The notes: generated by a model from the sequence alone, not told the origin. A stretch of 64,000 nucleotides of DNA from Coprothermobacteraceae bacterium (GCA_013178255.1 JABLWY010000001.1:552503-616502), one strand, 5' to 3'; counted from the first letter of the stretch, positions 51,507-63,097 are shown. Numbers and translations are program-made.

Positions 51507-51767
51507 GTGGTTAGACGCATAAGAAAGCTCGCCAAAAAAGTGCCCACAGTAGCGGGTACTAGTTTCTGGACTGCCTTCAGCAGTGCCTACACCTTTGGAG
51601 CCACACTAATGGTGAGCATGGCTCTGTTCGGTGGGCTTGGTTACCTGGTGGATGATTGGCTGGGAACGTTACCTACTTTCACGATTGGTTTAGCCGTGGT
51701 GGGCATCTTTTTGGCTTTTAGGGTCTTGATTAAGGACATCACCAGGAGAAGGAGTGCCATCAAGTGA
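51507..51767 (+). CDS. atpZ: AtpZ/AtpI-like F0F1 ATPase accessory membrane protein
   Basis: About 86 residues with a basic N-terminus and two membrane helices (about 27-47 and 52-72); FGGLGYLVDDWLGTLPTFT is typical of the putative F0F1-ATPase subunit family found first in atp operons. It may help c-ring assembly or carry Mg2+. GTG 51507 is chosen because ATG 51498 is in the -10 box. The stop overlaps atpB by 4 bp. Confidence 0.82.
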   Translation: MVRRIRKLAKKVPTVAGTSFWTAFSSAYTFGATLMVSMALFGGLGYLVDDWLGTLPTFTIGLAVVGIFLAFRVLIKDITRRRSAIK

Positions 51768-52405
51768 GCCACGAATTAACGCTTTCGGTGAACAGTTTGT
51801 ACTGGAGTTTTGCCGTCACAGCCCTTCTTTGGGTACTAGTGCTGTATGCAAATCGAAGAATGAAATCTGGGGGCCTCTGGTTATACGGCATTATGGCACT
51901 TTGGAATTGGCTCATTGGATACGGAAGGCAGGTGTTGGGTCACTATTCAGAGGAGGTAATGCCTTTCTTGTCTACGTTTTTTGTCTACATCCTGGCGTCT
52001 AATTGGCTAGGGCTCTTGCCAGGTTTCGTATCGCCGACTAGAGATCTTTCTGTGACCCTTGGATTGGCTGTGGTGCTACTGGTGTGGGTTCATTCTTACG
52101 CAATCAGAAAGATGGGTGTCAAGGGCTATCTGAAAGTTTTCTTTGCACCTGCATGGTGGATGTTCCCCCTGAACTTAATGGAACACATTACAAGACTATT
52201 GTCTTTGTCGTTACGTCTTTACGGAAATGTGTCTGGCGAGCACTTGGCAGTGGCTGTGATATCATTGTTGGCACCGTTATTTGCGCCCATCCCACTGCTG
52301 GGACTCAGCATGTTCACTGGTTTCATACAAGCTTACATATTCATGACGCTGGGCATGGCTTACACGGCAGGTTTCTTAGAGGAAGGAGGTCTTTTACATG
52401 AGTAA
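51764..52405 (+). CDS. atpB: ATP synthase F0 subunit a
   Basis: 213 residues, five to six membrane helices. The essential arginine is in LSLSLRLYGNVSGEH; FTGFIQAYIFMTLGMAYTAG is the last helix. It forms the ion half-channels against the c-ring. GTG start inside the end of atpZ; the stop overlaps atpE by 8 bp. Confidence 0.95.
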   Translation: MSHELTLSVNSLYWSFAVTALLWVLVLYANRRMKSGGLWLYGIMALWNWLIGYGRQVLGHYSEEVMPFLSTFFVYILASNWLGLLPGFVSPTRDLSVTLGLAVVLLVWVHSYAIRKMGVKGYLKVFFAPAWWMFPLNLMEHITRLLSLSLRLYGNVSGEHLAVAVISLLAPLFAPIPLLGLSMFTGFIQAYIFMTLGMAYTAGFLEEGGLLHE

Positions 52406-52637
52406 TTCAGTAGCAACCATCATTTCTGCGGGTTGGCCTTTGGGCATCGCTGCGGGGCTTGCCGCACTTGGAATGGGGCTCGCTGCAGGAAAGGCAGTAG
52501 AGGCAATCGCGAGACAACCAGATGCGTCGGGCGACATAAGGAGTCTATCTCTAATCGCCTTCGCCTTCATAGAGTCGCTAGTTATTTACATGCTTGCGGT
52601 TGCGTTCTTAATGCTCTTCGTAAAGCCAGGAGTGTAG
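52398..52637 (+). CDS. atpE: ATP synthase F0 subunit c
   Basis: 79 residues, two membrane helices joined by the polar loop ARQPDASGD. The ion-binding glutamate is E59 (AFIESLVIY). At the position of the Na+ ligand Gln32 of Ilyobacter there is Met26, and Leu61 stands where Thr67 would be; only Ser60 of the Na+ set remains, so H+ coupling is more likely. Confidence 0.95.
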   Translation: MSNSVATIISAGWPLGIAAGLAALGMGLAAGKAVEAIARQPDASGDIRSLSLIAFAFIESLVIYMLAVAFLMLFVKPGV

Positions 52638-52646
52638 TGGTCAACC

Positions 52647-53399
52647 ATGAGCGTGAACTGGATCTCTTTGTTGGCCGCTATCGCAAACCTTTTTGTGCTT
52701 TACTTGATACTGAAAAGGTACCTCTTCGGGCCCTTGCTCAAAATAATGAAGGACCAACAGGAGCAGTGGGAGAGAAGAGAAAAAGAGCTAGAGCACAAGG
52801 AGTTGGAGCTGGTCTCGAAAGAGCAAGCTTTGGAGCATGAGCGTACCGAGCTGGAATATGAAGTGAGGCAGTACTACCAACAAGCTATGTCAGAGATTGA
52901 GTTGTTCAAAGAGTCGGAACTGGCTAATGCCAGGAAAAAGGCTGAGTCATTGTATAACCGCATAGTTAGCGCTGCTAAATCTGAGGCTGACAAGATTAGG
53001 CAGGAGGCAATCGAAAACGCAGAGGTTTGGCTTCGTGCTGCGGTAGAGAAGGTTTGTACAGCCTTTGTAGGTGATGTGCGCGTAGGTTGCTTGCTGGTAG
53101 ATTTGGTTGAGTCTAAGACAGAAGAGATACGACCCTTATTGACGCCAGGTAAAGCATACGCTTTTGTCAGCTCGCACGAGTTGACGCAGGAAGAGAGGCT
53201 AAGGGTACAAGCTCTGTCGGAGTCGTTAGGCATAAACGTTTCTGAATTTCACGCAGACCCGTCTATGATACTGGGCTTTAGGTTTACATGGAAGGCAGAG
53301 ATGATAGAGTACTCTTTGGCCCAGGCAGTAAAAGAACACTTGAAGCTAAGTCCAGCTGCAATAGAGCCTGTCACTGGTGAAGGGGGAGAGCCACGTTGA
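52647..53399 (+). CDS. atpF: ATP synthase subunit b fused to the delta C-terminal domain
   Basis: 250 residues. Residues 1-30 form the b-subunit membrane helix; 30-150 a charged coiled coil rich in Glu, Lys and Arg; residues about 160-240 (AYAFVSSHELTQEER..., DPSMILGFRFTW) match the C-terminal domain of delta (OSCP). The six-helix delta N-terminal domain is absent and no separate atpH exists. It forms the peripheral stalk. The stop overlaps the atpA TTG by 4 bp. Confidence 0.85.
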   Translation: MSVNWISLLAAIANLFVLYLILKRYLFGPLLKIMKDQQEQWERREKELEHKELELVSKEQALEHERTELEYEVRQYYQQAMSEIELFKESELANARKKAESLYNRIVSAAKSEADKIRQEAIENAEVWLRAAVEKVCTAFVGDVRVGCLLVDLVESKTEEIRPLLTPGKAYAFVSSHELTQEERLRVQALSESLGINVSEFHADPSMILGFRFTWKAEMIEYSLAQAVKEHLKLSPAAIEPVTGEGGEPR

Positions 53400-54853
53400 A
53401 GGGCTCACTCTTTGAAATTACTGTTTCGAAGCCAATAGTGCGGAAGCAGTACTTTGGCCAAGTTCAAGCTTACAGGGACGGAGTGGCTTTGGTAAGCGGG
53501 CTGGGGAATATAGGGTACTATGAGCTGGTCGAGTTTGACGGTGGAGCGACAGGCTTCGTTCTAGATGTGGGTGAGGAGACTTCATCGGTCGTTATGATTG
53601 AAGGCTCTCCAAAAGTCGGTGAGGCATGCAGTGCTGTCAATCGCGTAGTCGCGGTACCTGTGGGCGATCAACTGCTGGGCAGAGTACTTAACGCTTTGGG
53701 TGAACCACTAGACGGAAGAGCTTTGGCTGCAGATCAGTTGTCACCTGTGGAAAGGCCTGCACCTCCTTTATATGAGCGAGTCAAGGTCAAGCAACCAGTA
53801 GAGACTGGGATAAACATCATAGATATGCTTGTACCAGTGGGGCACGGCCAAAGGGAACTGATCTTGGGCGATCGCCAGACTGGAAAAACTACCCTTGCGG
53901 CTGACATCTTGATCAACCAAAAGGGCAAGGATGTAATCGGGGTCTATGTCAGTATAGGGCAAAAAGCATCGGATATCGCGGCTTTGATAAGCGGTTTTGA
54001 AGCTGCTGACGTGATGGATCAGGTAGTCATGGTAGTCGCTTCGGCTAGCGATTCGGCTGTGCTTAGGTATTTGGCTCCTTATGCTGCCACATCTATAGCT
54101 GAATACTACATGGAAAAGGCAAGAAAGTAATCATCATCTATGATGACCTGTCCAAGCATGCTGTAAGCTATCGAGAACTCTCTCTTCTGCTTAGGAGGCC
54201 ACCGGGACGAGAAGCCTATCCGGGAGACATATTTTATGCACACTCCAGACTTCTCGAGCGTGCAGCTATGTTGGCATCGGGAGGTGCCCTAACAGCTTTT
54301 CCCATATGTGAAACACAGTTGGGAGATTTTTCTGCTTATATCCCTACAAACCTGATTTCCATAACTGATGGCCAATTGTACCTGGATAGTTCGCTATTCA
54401 ACGCAGGAAGAAGGCCTGCGATAAACGTAGGTTTGTCAGTGTCGAGAGTGGGAGGGGCTGCCCAGTACGGAGCTATAAGGAAACTAACCTCGGGATTAAA
54501 AGCGTCCTTGGCAAGGTACGACGAGCTTTCAGAGTTCACAAAATTTGGTGGCAAACTTGATGAAGCCTCTCAGAAGCTGCTGGACCGTGGGGAGCGAACA
54601 ATCAAACTGCTGATACAAAAGGCTCACGAACTGTATGAACCTTTTGAGCAAGTGGCGCTATTGGTTCTGTTGAACAACGGCTTCTTTGATGAGGTCGAGC
54701 CTCAGAAGGTACGTGATATTTGGCTAAACGTCAGGGAGAACCTTAAATCTGAACTGCCTCAACTTCGGGAACTGGATTTGAACAAGGCCTTGTCAGCTGA
54801 GGATGTGCGCTTGATTCTTACCATGGCGGAAAGGGTGCTGAAATCTGGCAAAC

Positions 54854-54867
<14 letters not shown>
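53396..54867 (+). CDS. atpA: ATP synthase subunit alpha, interrupted by an apparent -1 frameshift
   Basis: Frame 2 from TTG 53396 stops at 54128-54130; the frame shifted by -1 continues as [20 protein letters not shown] to 54867. The break is at GGAAAAGGCAAG (54112-54123), where one more G would restore about 490 residues. Motifs: [10 protein letters not shown]-loop, [10 protein letters not shown], and [12 protein letters not shown] with the catalytic Arg. The N-terminus starts only 20 residues before the first GxV strand, shorter than usual. Sequencing error, real mutation or programmed shift are possible. Ribosome site AGGGGGAG precedes TTG. Confidence 0.88.
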
Positions 54868-57354
<2,487 letters not shown>

Positions 57355-57379
57355 TGGTGTCCGATGCGATAATTATTTT

Positions 57380-58594
57380 ATGGCGTTCCTGAATTTGCTT
57401 GACATAAGCCGAGTGCTTAAACTAGCCTCTGAATTCTCCATTCACTTAGAAAGCGAAAGCGTCAGCCTGTACGACGCTGTGGGCCGAGTGTTGTCAGAGG
57501 ACGTGTATGCCGATGCGGATATGCCTCCTGCTCCGAGATCAGAGGTCGACGGCTATGCTGTGCGGAGTGCAGATGTCAAAGGAGCTTCAACTGAGCGCCC
57601 ATCGCTGCTTACACTACGAGGATCGGTGCAAGTCAATGAAGTTCCATCTACAAGCGTAGGACCCGGTGAGGCAATCTACGTACCCACGGGGGCGATACTA
57701 CCTCCGGGTGCCGACGCGGTAGTCATGATTGAACACTGCGAGGAATCACATCCTTACTTGGAGGTCTTCAAACCAGTAGCTCCAAGAGAAAACGTTATGG
57801 GCCCCGGCGAGGATATTAGGTCTGGGGAACTTCTGTTGAAGAGAGGGCAGAGGTTGAGTCCTGAAGCAATCGGCTTGCTGGCCTACTTGGGAAAAGTGGA
57901 ACTGAGGGTTGTGAGGCCTTTGAGTGTGTACGTCAGCGCTACGGGGGATGAGATAGTAGAGCCGTCGGTTCCCGTAGGTCTAGGTCAATACCGAGATGCT
58001 AACACCTACACGGTAGCGGCCATGCTCAAGAAATGGGGTTTTAGGACGCACAGAGGACCAATTCTAAAGGACGATCTCACATCCTTGGTGGGCGCTCTAA
58101 GGGAAGCAAGCGAGAGCCATGATGTAGTGGTATTCACCGGAGGTAGCTCTGCTGGGGTTAGAGACTTGGTCATCACTGCTGTTGAGCAGTGCGGTGGCGT
58201 AGTGAAAGCTCACGGGTTCGCTATAAGACCTGGAAAACCTACTATTATAGGTCAGGTGGGGCGTTCACTCTTTGTTGGTTTGCCTGGCCATCCCATGTCT
58301 TGTTTCGTCTCAGCTTCACTGATACTGCTCCCCTTAGTTAGGTCACTCCAAGGAGAAGAAGTGCAACCTGTTCCATTACTCAAAGCCAAATTGGCCAAAT
58401 CGGTCTTTTCGCGCATAGGAGTCGAAGAATGGATTCCGGCAAGAGTGGAAGTTGGGGACGAGATAATGGCTGTGCCGGTGTTCTCTAAGTCAGGGATGGT
58501 GAGTGCCATGATCAAGAATCCTGCTTTCATTAGAGTGCCACCAGAGGCGGAAGGCCTAGAGGCAGGCGAATCTGTGGAGGTCTTAACTTTATGA
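57380..58594 (+). CDS. moeA: Molybdopterin molybdenumtransferase MoeA
   Basis: 404 residues. SEVDGYAVRS near the N-terminus, GADAVVMIEHCE, FTGGSSAGVRD (MoaB-like domain), IRPGKPTIIG and LPGHPMSCF, then a C-terminal barrel. It inserts Mo or W into the cofactor. The stop overlaps the second moeA by 4 bp. Confidence 0.93.
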   Translation: MAFLNLLDISRVLKLASEFSIHLESESVSLYDAVGRVLSEDVYADADMPPAPRSEVDGYAVRSADVKGASTERPSLLTLRGSVQVNEVPSTSVGPGEAIYVPTGAILPPGADAVVMIEHCEESHPYLEVFKPVAPRENVMGPGEDIRSGELLLKRGQRLSPEAIGLLAYLGKVELRVVRPLSVYVSATGDEIVEPSVPVGLGQYRDANTYTVAAMLKKWGFRTHRGPILKDDLTSLVGALREASESHDVVVFTGGSSAGVRDLVITAVEQCGGVVKAHGFAIRPGKPTIIGQVGRSLFVGLPGHPMSCFVSASLILLPLVRSLQGEEVQPVPLLKAKLAKSVFSRIGVEEWIPARVEVGDEIMAVPVFSKSGMVSAMIKNPAFIRVPPEAEGLEAGESVEVLTL

Positions 58595-60423
58595 AAAGGG
58601 TTTACCACAAAGTCACTTCTTTGGAAGAGGCTACTGGCATTATTAGAAGCATAACTCCCGCTCCTGCAAAGGAGCTGATTGGGGTCAGGGAAAGTATAGG
58701 TAGGATGACGGCTGAACCTGTCGTAGCCTTGAGAAGTGTTCCGCACTACCTAAGCGCGGGTTATGACGGATATGCAGTGGATGCTCGCTCGACCTTTGGC
58801 GCGACAGAGTCTAACCCCAAGAAGCTTGAAAAGGCGAGACTGGTCAGCACAGGTGATCCTTTGAGTTTCTTGGAAACATGCGTGGTGCCGTTGGAAGATG
58901 TGGTCGAGTATCAGGGCAGCAGACTTGTGTACCGCGCTTTCCACGAAGGTGCGAACGTGAGGCAGGTTGGAGAAGATGTGGTAGTAGGGGACATGATTGT
59001 ACCAGCTAGGCACTGGATCGAGTCTATGGATGCTGCTTTGATGCTTGCTGCTGGCGTAACAAAGGTGGAAGTGCTTAGAAGGCCTCGGGTCTTGATAGTT
59101 CCGACTGGTGACGAAATACGCGATCCCGAAGGACCTCTGGGTGTAGGAGAGATAGCTGAAACAAACAGTGTTCTCATAAGTTCTGAACTTGCCAAGTTCT
59201 TTGAATTCAAGATAACCAAACCTGTACCGAACAACATAGATCTTATGAGGGAAGCAATTAGGGCTAACATCGATGTTGATCTTGTGGCTACAATAGCAGG
59301 GTCTTCAAGGGGCGAAAGAGACTTGATTGCTGACATGCTTACGAACTCTGACGAAGGCGAGCTTCTTGTGCATGGTGTCAACATAAAGCCTGGTAAGCCG
59401 CTTATCATCGGTCGTTACCTGGGGAAGCCGTTTATTGGATTTCCTGGTTTTCCAGTATCGACTTGGGTCATTCTGAAGTTCTTGATCCCGGCCCTCGTGG
59501 AGACCTACTATGGCCACTTACCCGAACAGTGGCAAAGGTTGGAATGTGTAGCTGGAAGGAAGATACCATCTGAAGGTGGGACCGTTGAATACATAAGAGG
59601 TGTAGTTGGCAAGGCTCCCAAGGGCTACGTTTTCTTACCTTTGGCCAGAGGAGCTGGTGTCATGTCCAGCGTAGTCAGAGCTAACGCCGTGGTTGAGGTT
59701 GAGGCTGGTTCGGAGGGCTTTGTTGGTGGTGCTACGTTGACCTCCATGGCTAAATATGCTCAATACCCATTGATGGCTGCCTCTGATGACTTGGCCCTCA
59801 AATTCCTGTTGAGCGAGATGAGGAAGCGCGGAGTGTTTGTCAACTACGTTTTCACGGGGTCCGCCTCTGCGTTGGAACTCTTCTCAAAGGGTTTTGTAGT
59901 TATGGCCGGCGCTCACTTGCTATGTGCTGACGGAACCTACAATAGGTGCATGGTTCCTGAAGATGCGATCAAAGTGCCCTTTGTGTTTAGACAGCAGGGG
60001 TTTATGGTTCCGCGGGGCAATCCTAAGGGCATCAAGAGTGTGGAAGATTTATTGAGACGCGACTTAGTCATGGTCAACAGGGAAAAGGGGTCTGGCACGC
60101 GCATTTTGCTGGACCACCTGCTGCGAGAAAAGGGCTTATCGCCGGAAGACATAAATGGTTACGATACGGAGGAGTATTCGCATCTTAGGGTGGCTATGGC
60201 TGTGGCGACCGGCATGGCTGATGTGGGCATAGGGATTAAGACGGCGGCCGACGCCATGGGTTTGGATTTCGTACCAATCGTAGAGGAACAATATGATCTG
60301 TTCTTCGCACCTGAGGCCGAGCCGTTGGCTCAACACGTGAGAGAAGTCATTGATAGTCAAGAGTTCCTGGCTATCCTAGCTAGCTTGGGAGGGTATCGTC
60401 CGGCGTTGAAAGGGGGCGTGTAA
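58591..60423 (+). CDS. MoeA fused to a periplasmic-binding-protein-like domain
   Basis: 610 residues. Residues 1-390 are MoeA-like (GYDGYAVDA, IAGSSRGERD, IKPGKPLIIG, FPGFPVS). Residues about 395-605 form a PBP-like domain (MVPRGNPKGIKSVEDLLRR, NREKGSGTRILLDHLL), as in MoeA/LysR-substrate-binding fusions of archaea and thermophiles. The PBP part may bind molybdate, tungstate or molybdopterin. Two MoeA genes side by side suggest metal-specific roles. Confidence 0.9.
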   Translation: MKRVYHKVTSLEEATGIIRSITPAPAKELIGVRESIGRMTAEPVVALRSVPHYLSAGYDGYAVDARSTFGATESNPKKLEKARLVSTGDPLSFLETCVVPLEDVVEYQGSRLVYRAFHEGANVRQVGEDVVVGDMIVPARHWIESMDAALMLAAGVTKVEVLRRPRVLIVPTGDEIRDPEGPLGVGEIAETNSVLISSELAKFFEFKITKPVPNNIDLMREAIRANIDVDLVATIAGSSRGERDLIADMLTNSDEGELLVHGVNIKPGKPLIIGRYLGKPFIGFPGFPVSTWVILKFLIPALVETYYGHLPEQWQRLECVAGRKIPSEGGTVEYIRGVVGKAPKGYVFLPLARGAGVMSSVVRANAVVEVEAGSEGFVGGATLTSMAKYAQYPLMAASDDLALKFLLSEMRKRGVFVNYVFTGSASALELFSKGFVVMAGAHLLCADGTYNRCMVPEDAIKVPFVFRQQGFMVPRGNPKGIKSVEDLLRRDLVMVNREKGSGTRILLDHLLREKGLSPEDINGYDTEEYSHLRVAMAVATGMADVGIGIKTAADAMGLDFVPIVEEQYDLFFAPEAEPLAQHVREVIDSQEFLAILASLGGYRPALKGGV

Positions 60424-60424
60424 T

Positions 60425-61357
60425 TTGCAAGATGCTCACGGTCGTGAGATCACATATCTAAGGATTTCGGTTACAGACAGGTGCAATTTCCGTTGTCGCT
60501 ACTGCAGTCGCCCCTCTCAGTTGCTGCCCCGTGACCGCATCATGACTTTTGAGGACATAGTAACGTTAGTTAAAGCCTCCCAGAGGTTGGGGTTCAGAAA
60601 GGTTCGATTGACTGGGGGCGAACCTTTGTTGAGGCAGGACATAGGCGAGTTGGTGAGTATGCTCCACGGCCTAGGCATCAGGGTTTCGCTTACGACTAAC
60701 GGTTCTTTGCTGGCTCTCAAGTCAAGGGAGCTTAAGAGTGCTGGGCTCGACAGCATAAACGTAAGCTTAGATTTCGTAGACCCTGTTAAGTTCACTTATA
60801 TGGATGGGGGAGATGTGGCATTGGTCCTTAGAGGCATAGAGGCTGCGGTTGCGTCTGATCTGGAAACGAAAATCAATGTTGTATTCACGGCAAAACATGA
60901 GCGGCGCGACTTGGTCGAACTGCTGCACCTGGCTGAATCGTTGGGAACCCCCTTCAGGTTCATTGAGCTAATGCCGAAGAATGGGAGTAGCTTCAATGAA
61001 CTGTTCAGGCCTATTGGTGAGGCTAAGTCCATGTTGGAGTCTATAACAACGCTCGCGCCTGATGAAGTGCCTCCCGATAGTGGCCCTGTGGAATACTACG
61101 TGACTGCTCAGGGTGTAAAAGTAGGCCTTATAGCCTTTTTCAGCATGAACAAATGCTTAAACTGCAACAGACTTAGGGTGGGAAGTAACGGAGTCATCTA
61201 TCCCTGTTTGTTCAGAACGGCTCAAGTGGACGCCTTGGAAAGGCTAAGGTCCGGCGTCGATGGTGCCGTTAGCGCTCTATTGGAAGCGCTGTCTATAAAG
61301 CCTTTGCACGGCAACCCTGAGGAAATTGGCCCTGAGATGCAGGAGATAGGCGGATGA
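60425..61357 (+). CDS. moaA: GTP 3',8-cyclase MoaA
   Basis: 310 residues: radical SAM cluster VTDRCNFRCRYC, GGEPL, and second cluster CLNCNRLRVGSNGVIYPC (C-x2-C-x13-C). The chain ends in GG, the conserved tail needed for activity. It converts GTP to 3',8-cH2GTP, the substrate of MoaC. TTG start, 1 nt after the previous stop. Confidence 0.96.
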   Translation: MQDAHGREITYLRISVTDRCNFRCRYCSRPSQLLPRDRIMTFEDIVTLVKASQRLGFRKVRLTGGEPLLRQDIGELVSMLHGLGIRVSLTTNGSLLALKSRELKSAGLDSINVSLDFVDPVKFTYMDGGDVALVLRGIEAAVASDLETKINVVFTAKHERRDLVELLHLAESLGTPFRFIELMPKNGSSFNELFRPIGEAKSMLESITTLAPDEVPPDSGPVEYYVTAQGVKVGLIAFFSMNKCLNCNRLRVGSNGVIYPCLFRTAQVDALERLRSGVDGAVSALLEALSIKPLHGNPEEIGPEMQEIGG

Positions 61358-62589
61358 ACTACGACGAGGTTAGAACAGAGCTTGATAATGCGCCTTGGTT
61401 CGGTCGGACCCCCACTTTGGCACGCATGGAGGCTCTTCTAGAGCATTTGCAACTTTGTCACTATCCATCTAGAACCATAATCGTGACGGGGACGAACGGT
61501 AAGGGGAGCGTTAGCGCCTTCTTGCATGCCATCCTAAGGCAGAAGTACAAAACAGGCCTCTTTACGTCACCACACTTGGAGGATTGGACAGAGCGCATTA
61601 GGGTTGACGGAGAAGACATTTCGCGCTCCGATTTTGCGCGGCTGTACGAAAGAGTGCGGGAGGTCTTTTCATACGTGGAGCGCGTTACGGGCGAAAGGCC
61701 TACTGTGTTTGAGCGGCTGCTAGCGGTGGCCTTGCTGTATTTTGGAGAGCAGCAAACGGACATCAATGTAGTGGAGGTTGGTATAGAAGGGCCTTATGAT
61801 TCAACGAACCTGTTGCCTGCTGAAGCGGTAGCTGTAGCGTCTGTGGGATTGGATCATACCAAACTGTTGGGCAGCACTGAGCAAGAGATAGCAGCAGCTA
61901 TCAGTGCGGCGTTTAGACCACGCAGGATAGCGGTCTTGGGCAGATCTAGCAGCGAGTCTCTTGACATTCTTGAGGCAGCAGCTAGGCGAAGGCGAAACCA
62001 AGTCTATAGGTATGGTCGAGAATTCTGGTGGGATGGGCGGTTCGTAAGTTTCTTTGGCAGTTTGGGGTTAAAGGTCAACCTTTTGGGCACTCATCAGCAC
62101 TGGAATGCTTGTACAGCTGTCCAGACGGTGCTGGCTTTGAAGGAAAGGGGTTTGCAAGTGGAACCGCGTTTCATATCAGCTGGCATAGAACAGGCCCAGT
62201 GGCCTGGAAGGTTAGAGATTGTACGCCACGAACCGTTGTTGTTGCTCGACGGTGCCCACAACCCGTCGGCTGCTGAGGTCTTGTTTAATGCATTGTGCGA
62301 GTTATTCCCTGGCAAAAGGTGGGTCCTTATATTTGCCGCAATGCAGGATAAGGATTGGAGGAAAGTTCTGGGTCCTTTGCTAAGCTTGGCCACAAGGGTA
62401 GAGGTTGTAGCCATGCCGTATGAACGGGCGGAGAAGCCGGAGAACATAATCGATTTCTTGACCGCTTTGGGTGTCCCAGCTAGGATATGTACTGAAGAGG
62501 AGGCAATCGAGACTAACGAGGATGCGATAGCTTTTGGTTCTCTGTATTTAGTGGGAGACCTTAGGAGGTTGATAAGGCGTGGAGTTTAG
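61354..62589 (+). CDS. folC: Folylpolyglutamate/dihydrofolate synthase FolC
   Basis: 411 residues of the Mur ligase-like family: GTNGKGSVSAF P-loop, TSPHLEDWTERIRV and LDGAHNPSAAEV. It adds glutamate to folates. It sits between moaA and moaC within the cofactor operon, overlapping both, so is presumably cotranscribed with them. Confidence 0.94.
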   Translation: MNYDEVRTELDNAPWFGRTPTLARMEALLEHLQLCHYPSRTIIVTGTNGKGSVSAFLHAILRQKYKTGLFTSPHLEDWTERIRVDGEDISRSDFARLYERVREVFSYVERVTGERPTVFERLLAVALLYFGEQQTDINVVEVGIEGPYDSTNLLPAEAVAVASVGLDHTKLLGSTEQEIAAAISAAFRPRRIAVLGRSSSESLDILEAAARRRRNQVYRYGREFWWDGRFVSFFGSLGLKVNLLGTHQHWNACTAVQTVLALKERGLQVEPRFISAGIEQAQWPGRLEIVRHEPLLLLDGAHNPSAAEVLFNALCELFPGKRWVLIFAAMQDKDWRKVLGPLLSLATRVEVVAMPYERAEKPENIIDFLTALGVPARICTEEEAIETNEDAIAFGSLYLVGDLRRLIRRGV

Positions 62590-63097
62590 CCACCTCAAAG
62601 ACGGGAAGGCCGTAATGGTTGATGTGACAGGAAAAGCAGTAACCGTGCGGAAGACGGCAGCTTTGTTGTTTGGTGGCACGTTCGAGAGTAGACTAGCCAA
62701 GTCGGCGATTAGCAAAGTGCATGAATTTGTTCCCATGGCTCACCCTCTGCCCCTGAGCCCCGTTTCTATGAAGATTAGAAGGCGCAAAGGAATGGTTGAA
62801 ACATGGATCGAGTGCGAGTACAAGACTGGGCTAGAGCTTGAGGCTTTAATGGCTGCCGCAGGCTTCTTATCTGACACACCCTATTTGGGTTTTGCCGCTG
62901 TCGTCCATAAAGAAGGCGGTAAATCGGGTACGATGAGTAGAGAAGCTGTTGTATTCAATCAGGAGTTCAACTTTGAACCCATGATGTGGTACAGGGTAGT
63001 GGGCAAAGGTTGGATCAGGTCTACAGGACTCGGTCTAGAAAAAGTTCCAGATTTTGAACTGGAAGAGGGAGATGTGCTCTTATGCAGCCTGAAGTAG
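62579..63097 (+). CDS. MoaC-like protein A (cyclic pyranopterin synthase, N-terminal and Glu motifs kept)
   Basis: 172 residues. It matches MoaC at VMVDVTGKA (12-20), VPMAHPLPLS (51-60, His55 = E. coli His77), KTGLELEALMAA (Glu86/Glu88 = Glu112/Glu114) and HKEGGKSG (Lys111 = Lys147). It lacks the segment with Lys51 (about 20 residues) and the YDMCKA loop with Asp128/Lys131. A C-terminal tail (118-172) is not recognised. It likely pairs with the next gene. GTG start overlapping folC. Confidence 0.85.
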   Translation: MEFSHLKDGKAVMVDVTGKAVTVRKTAALLFGGTFESRLAKSAISKVHEFVPMAHPLPLSPVSMKIRRRKGMVETWIECEYKTGLELEALMAAAGFLSDTPYLGFAAVVHKEGGKSGTMSREAVVFNQEFNFEPMMWYRVVGKGWIRSTGLGLEKVPDFELEEGDVLLCSLK

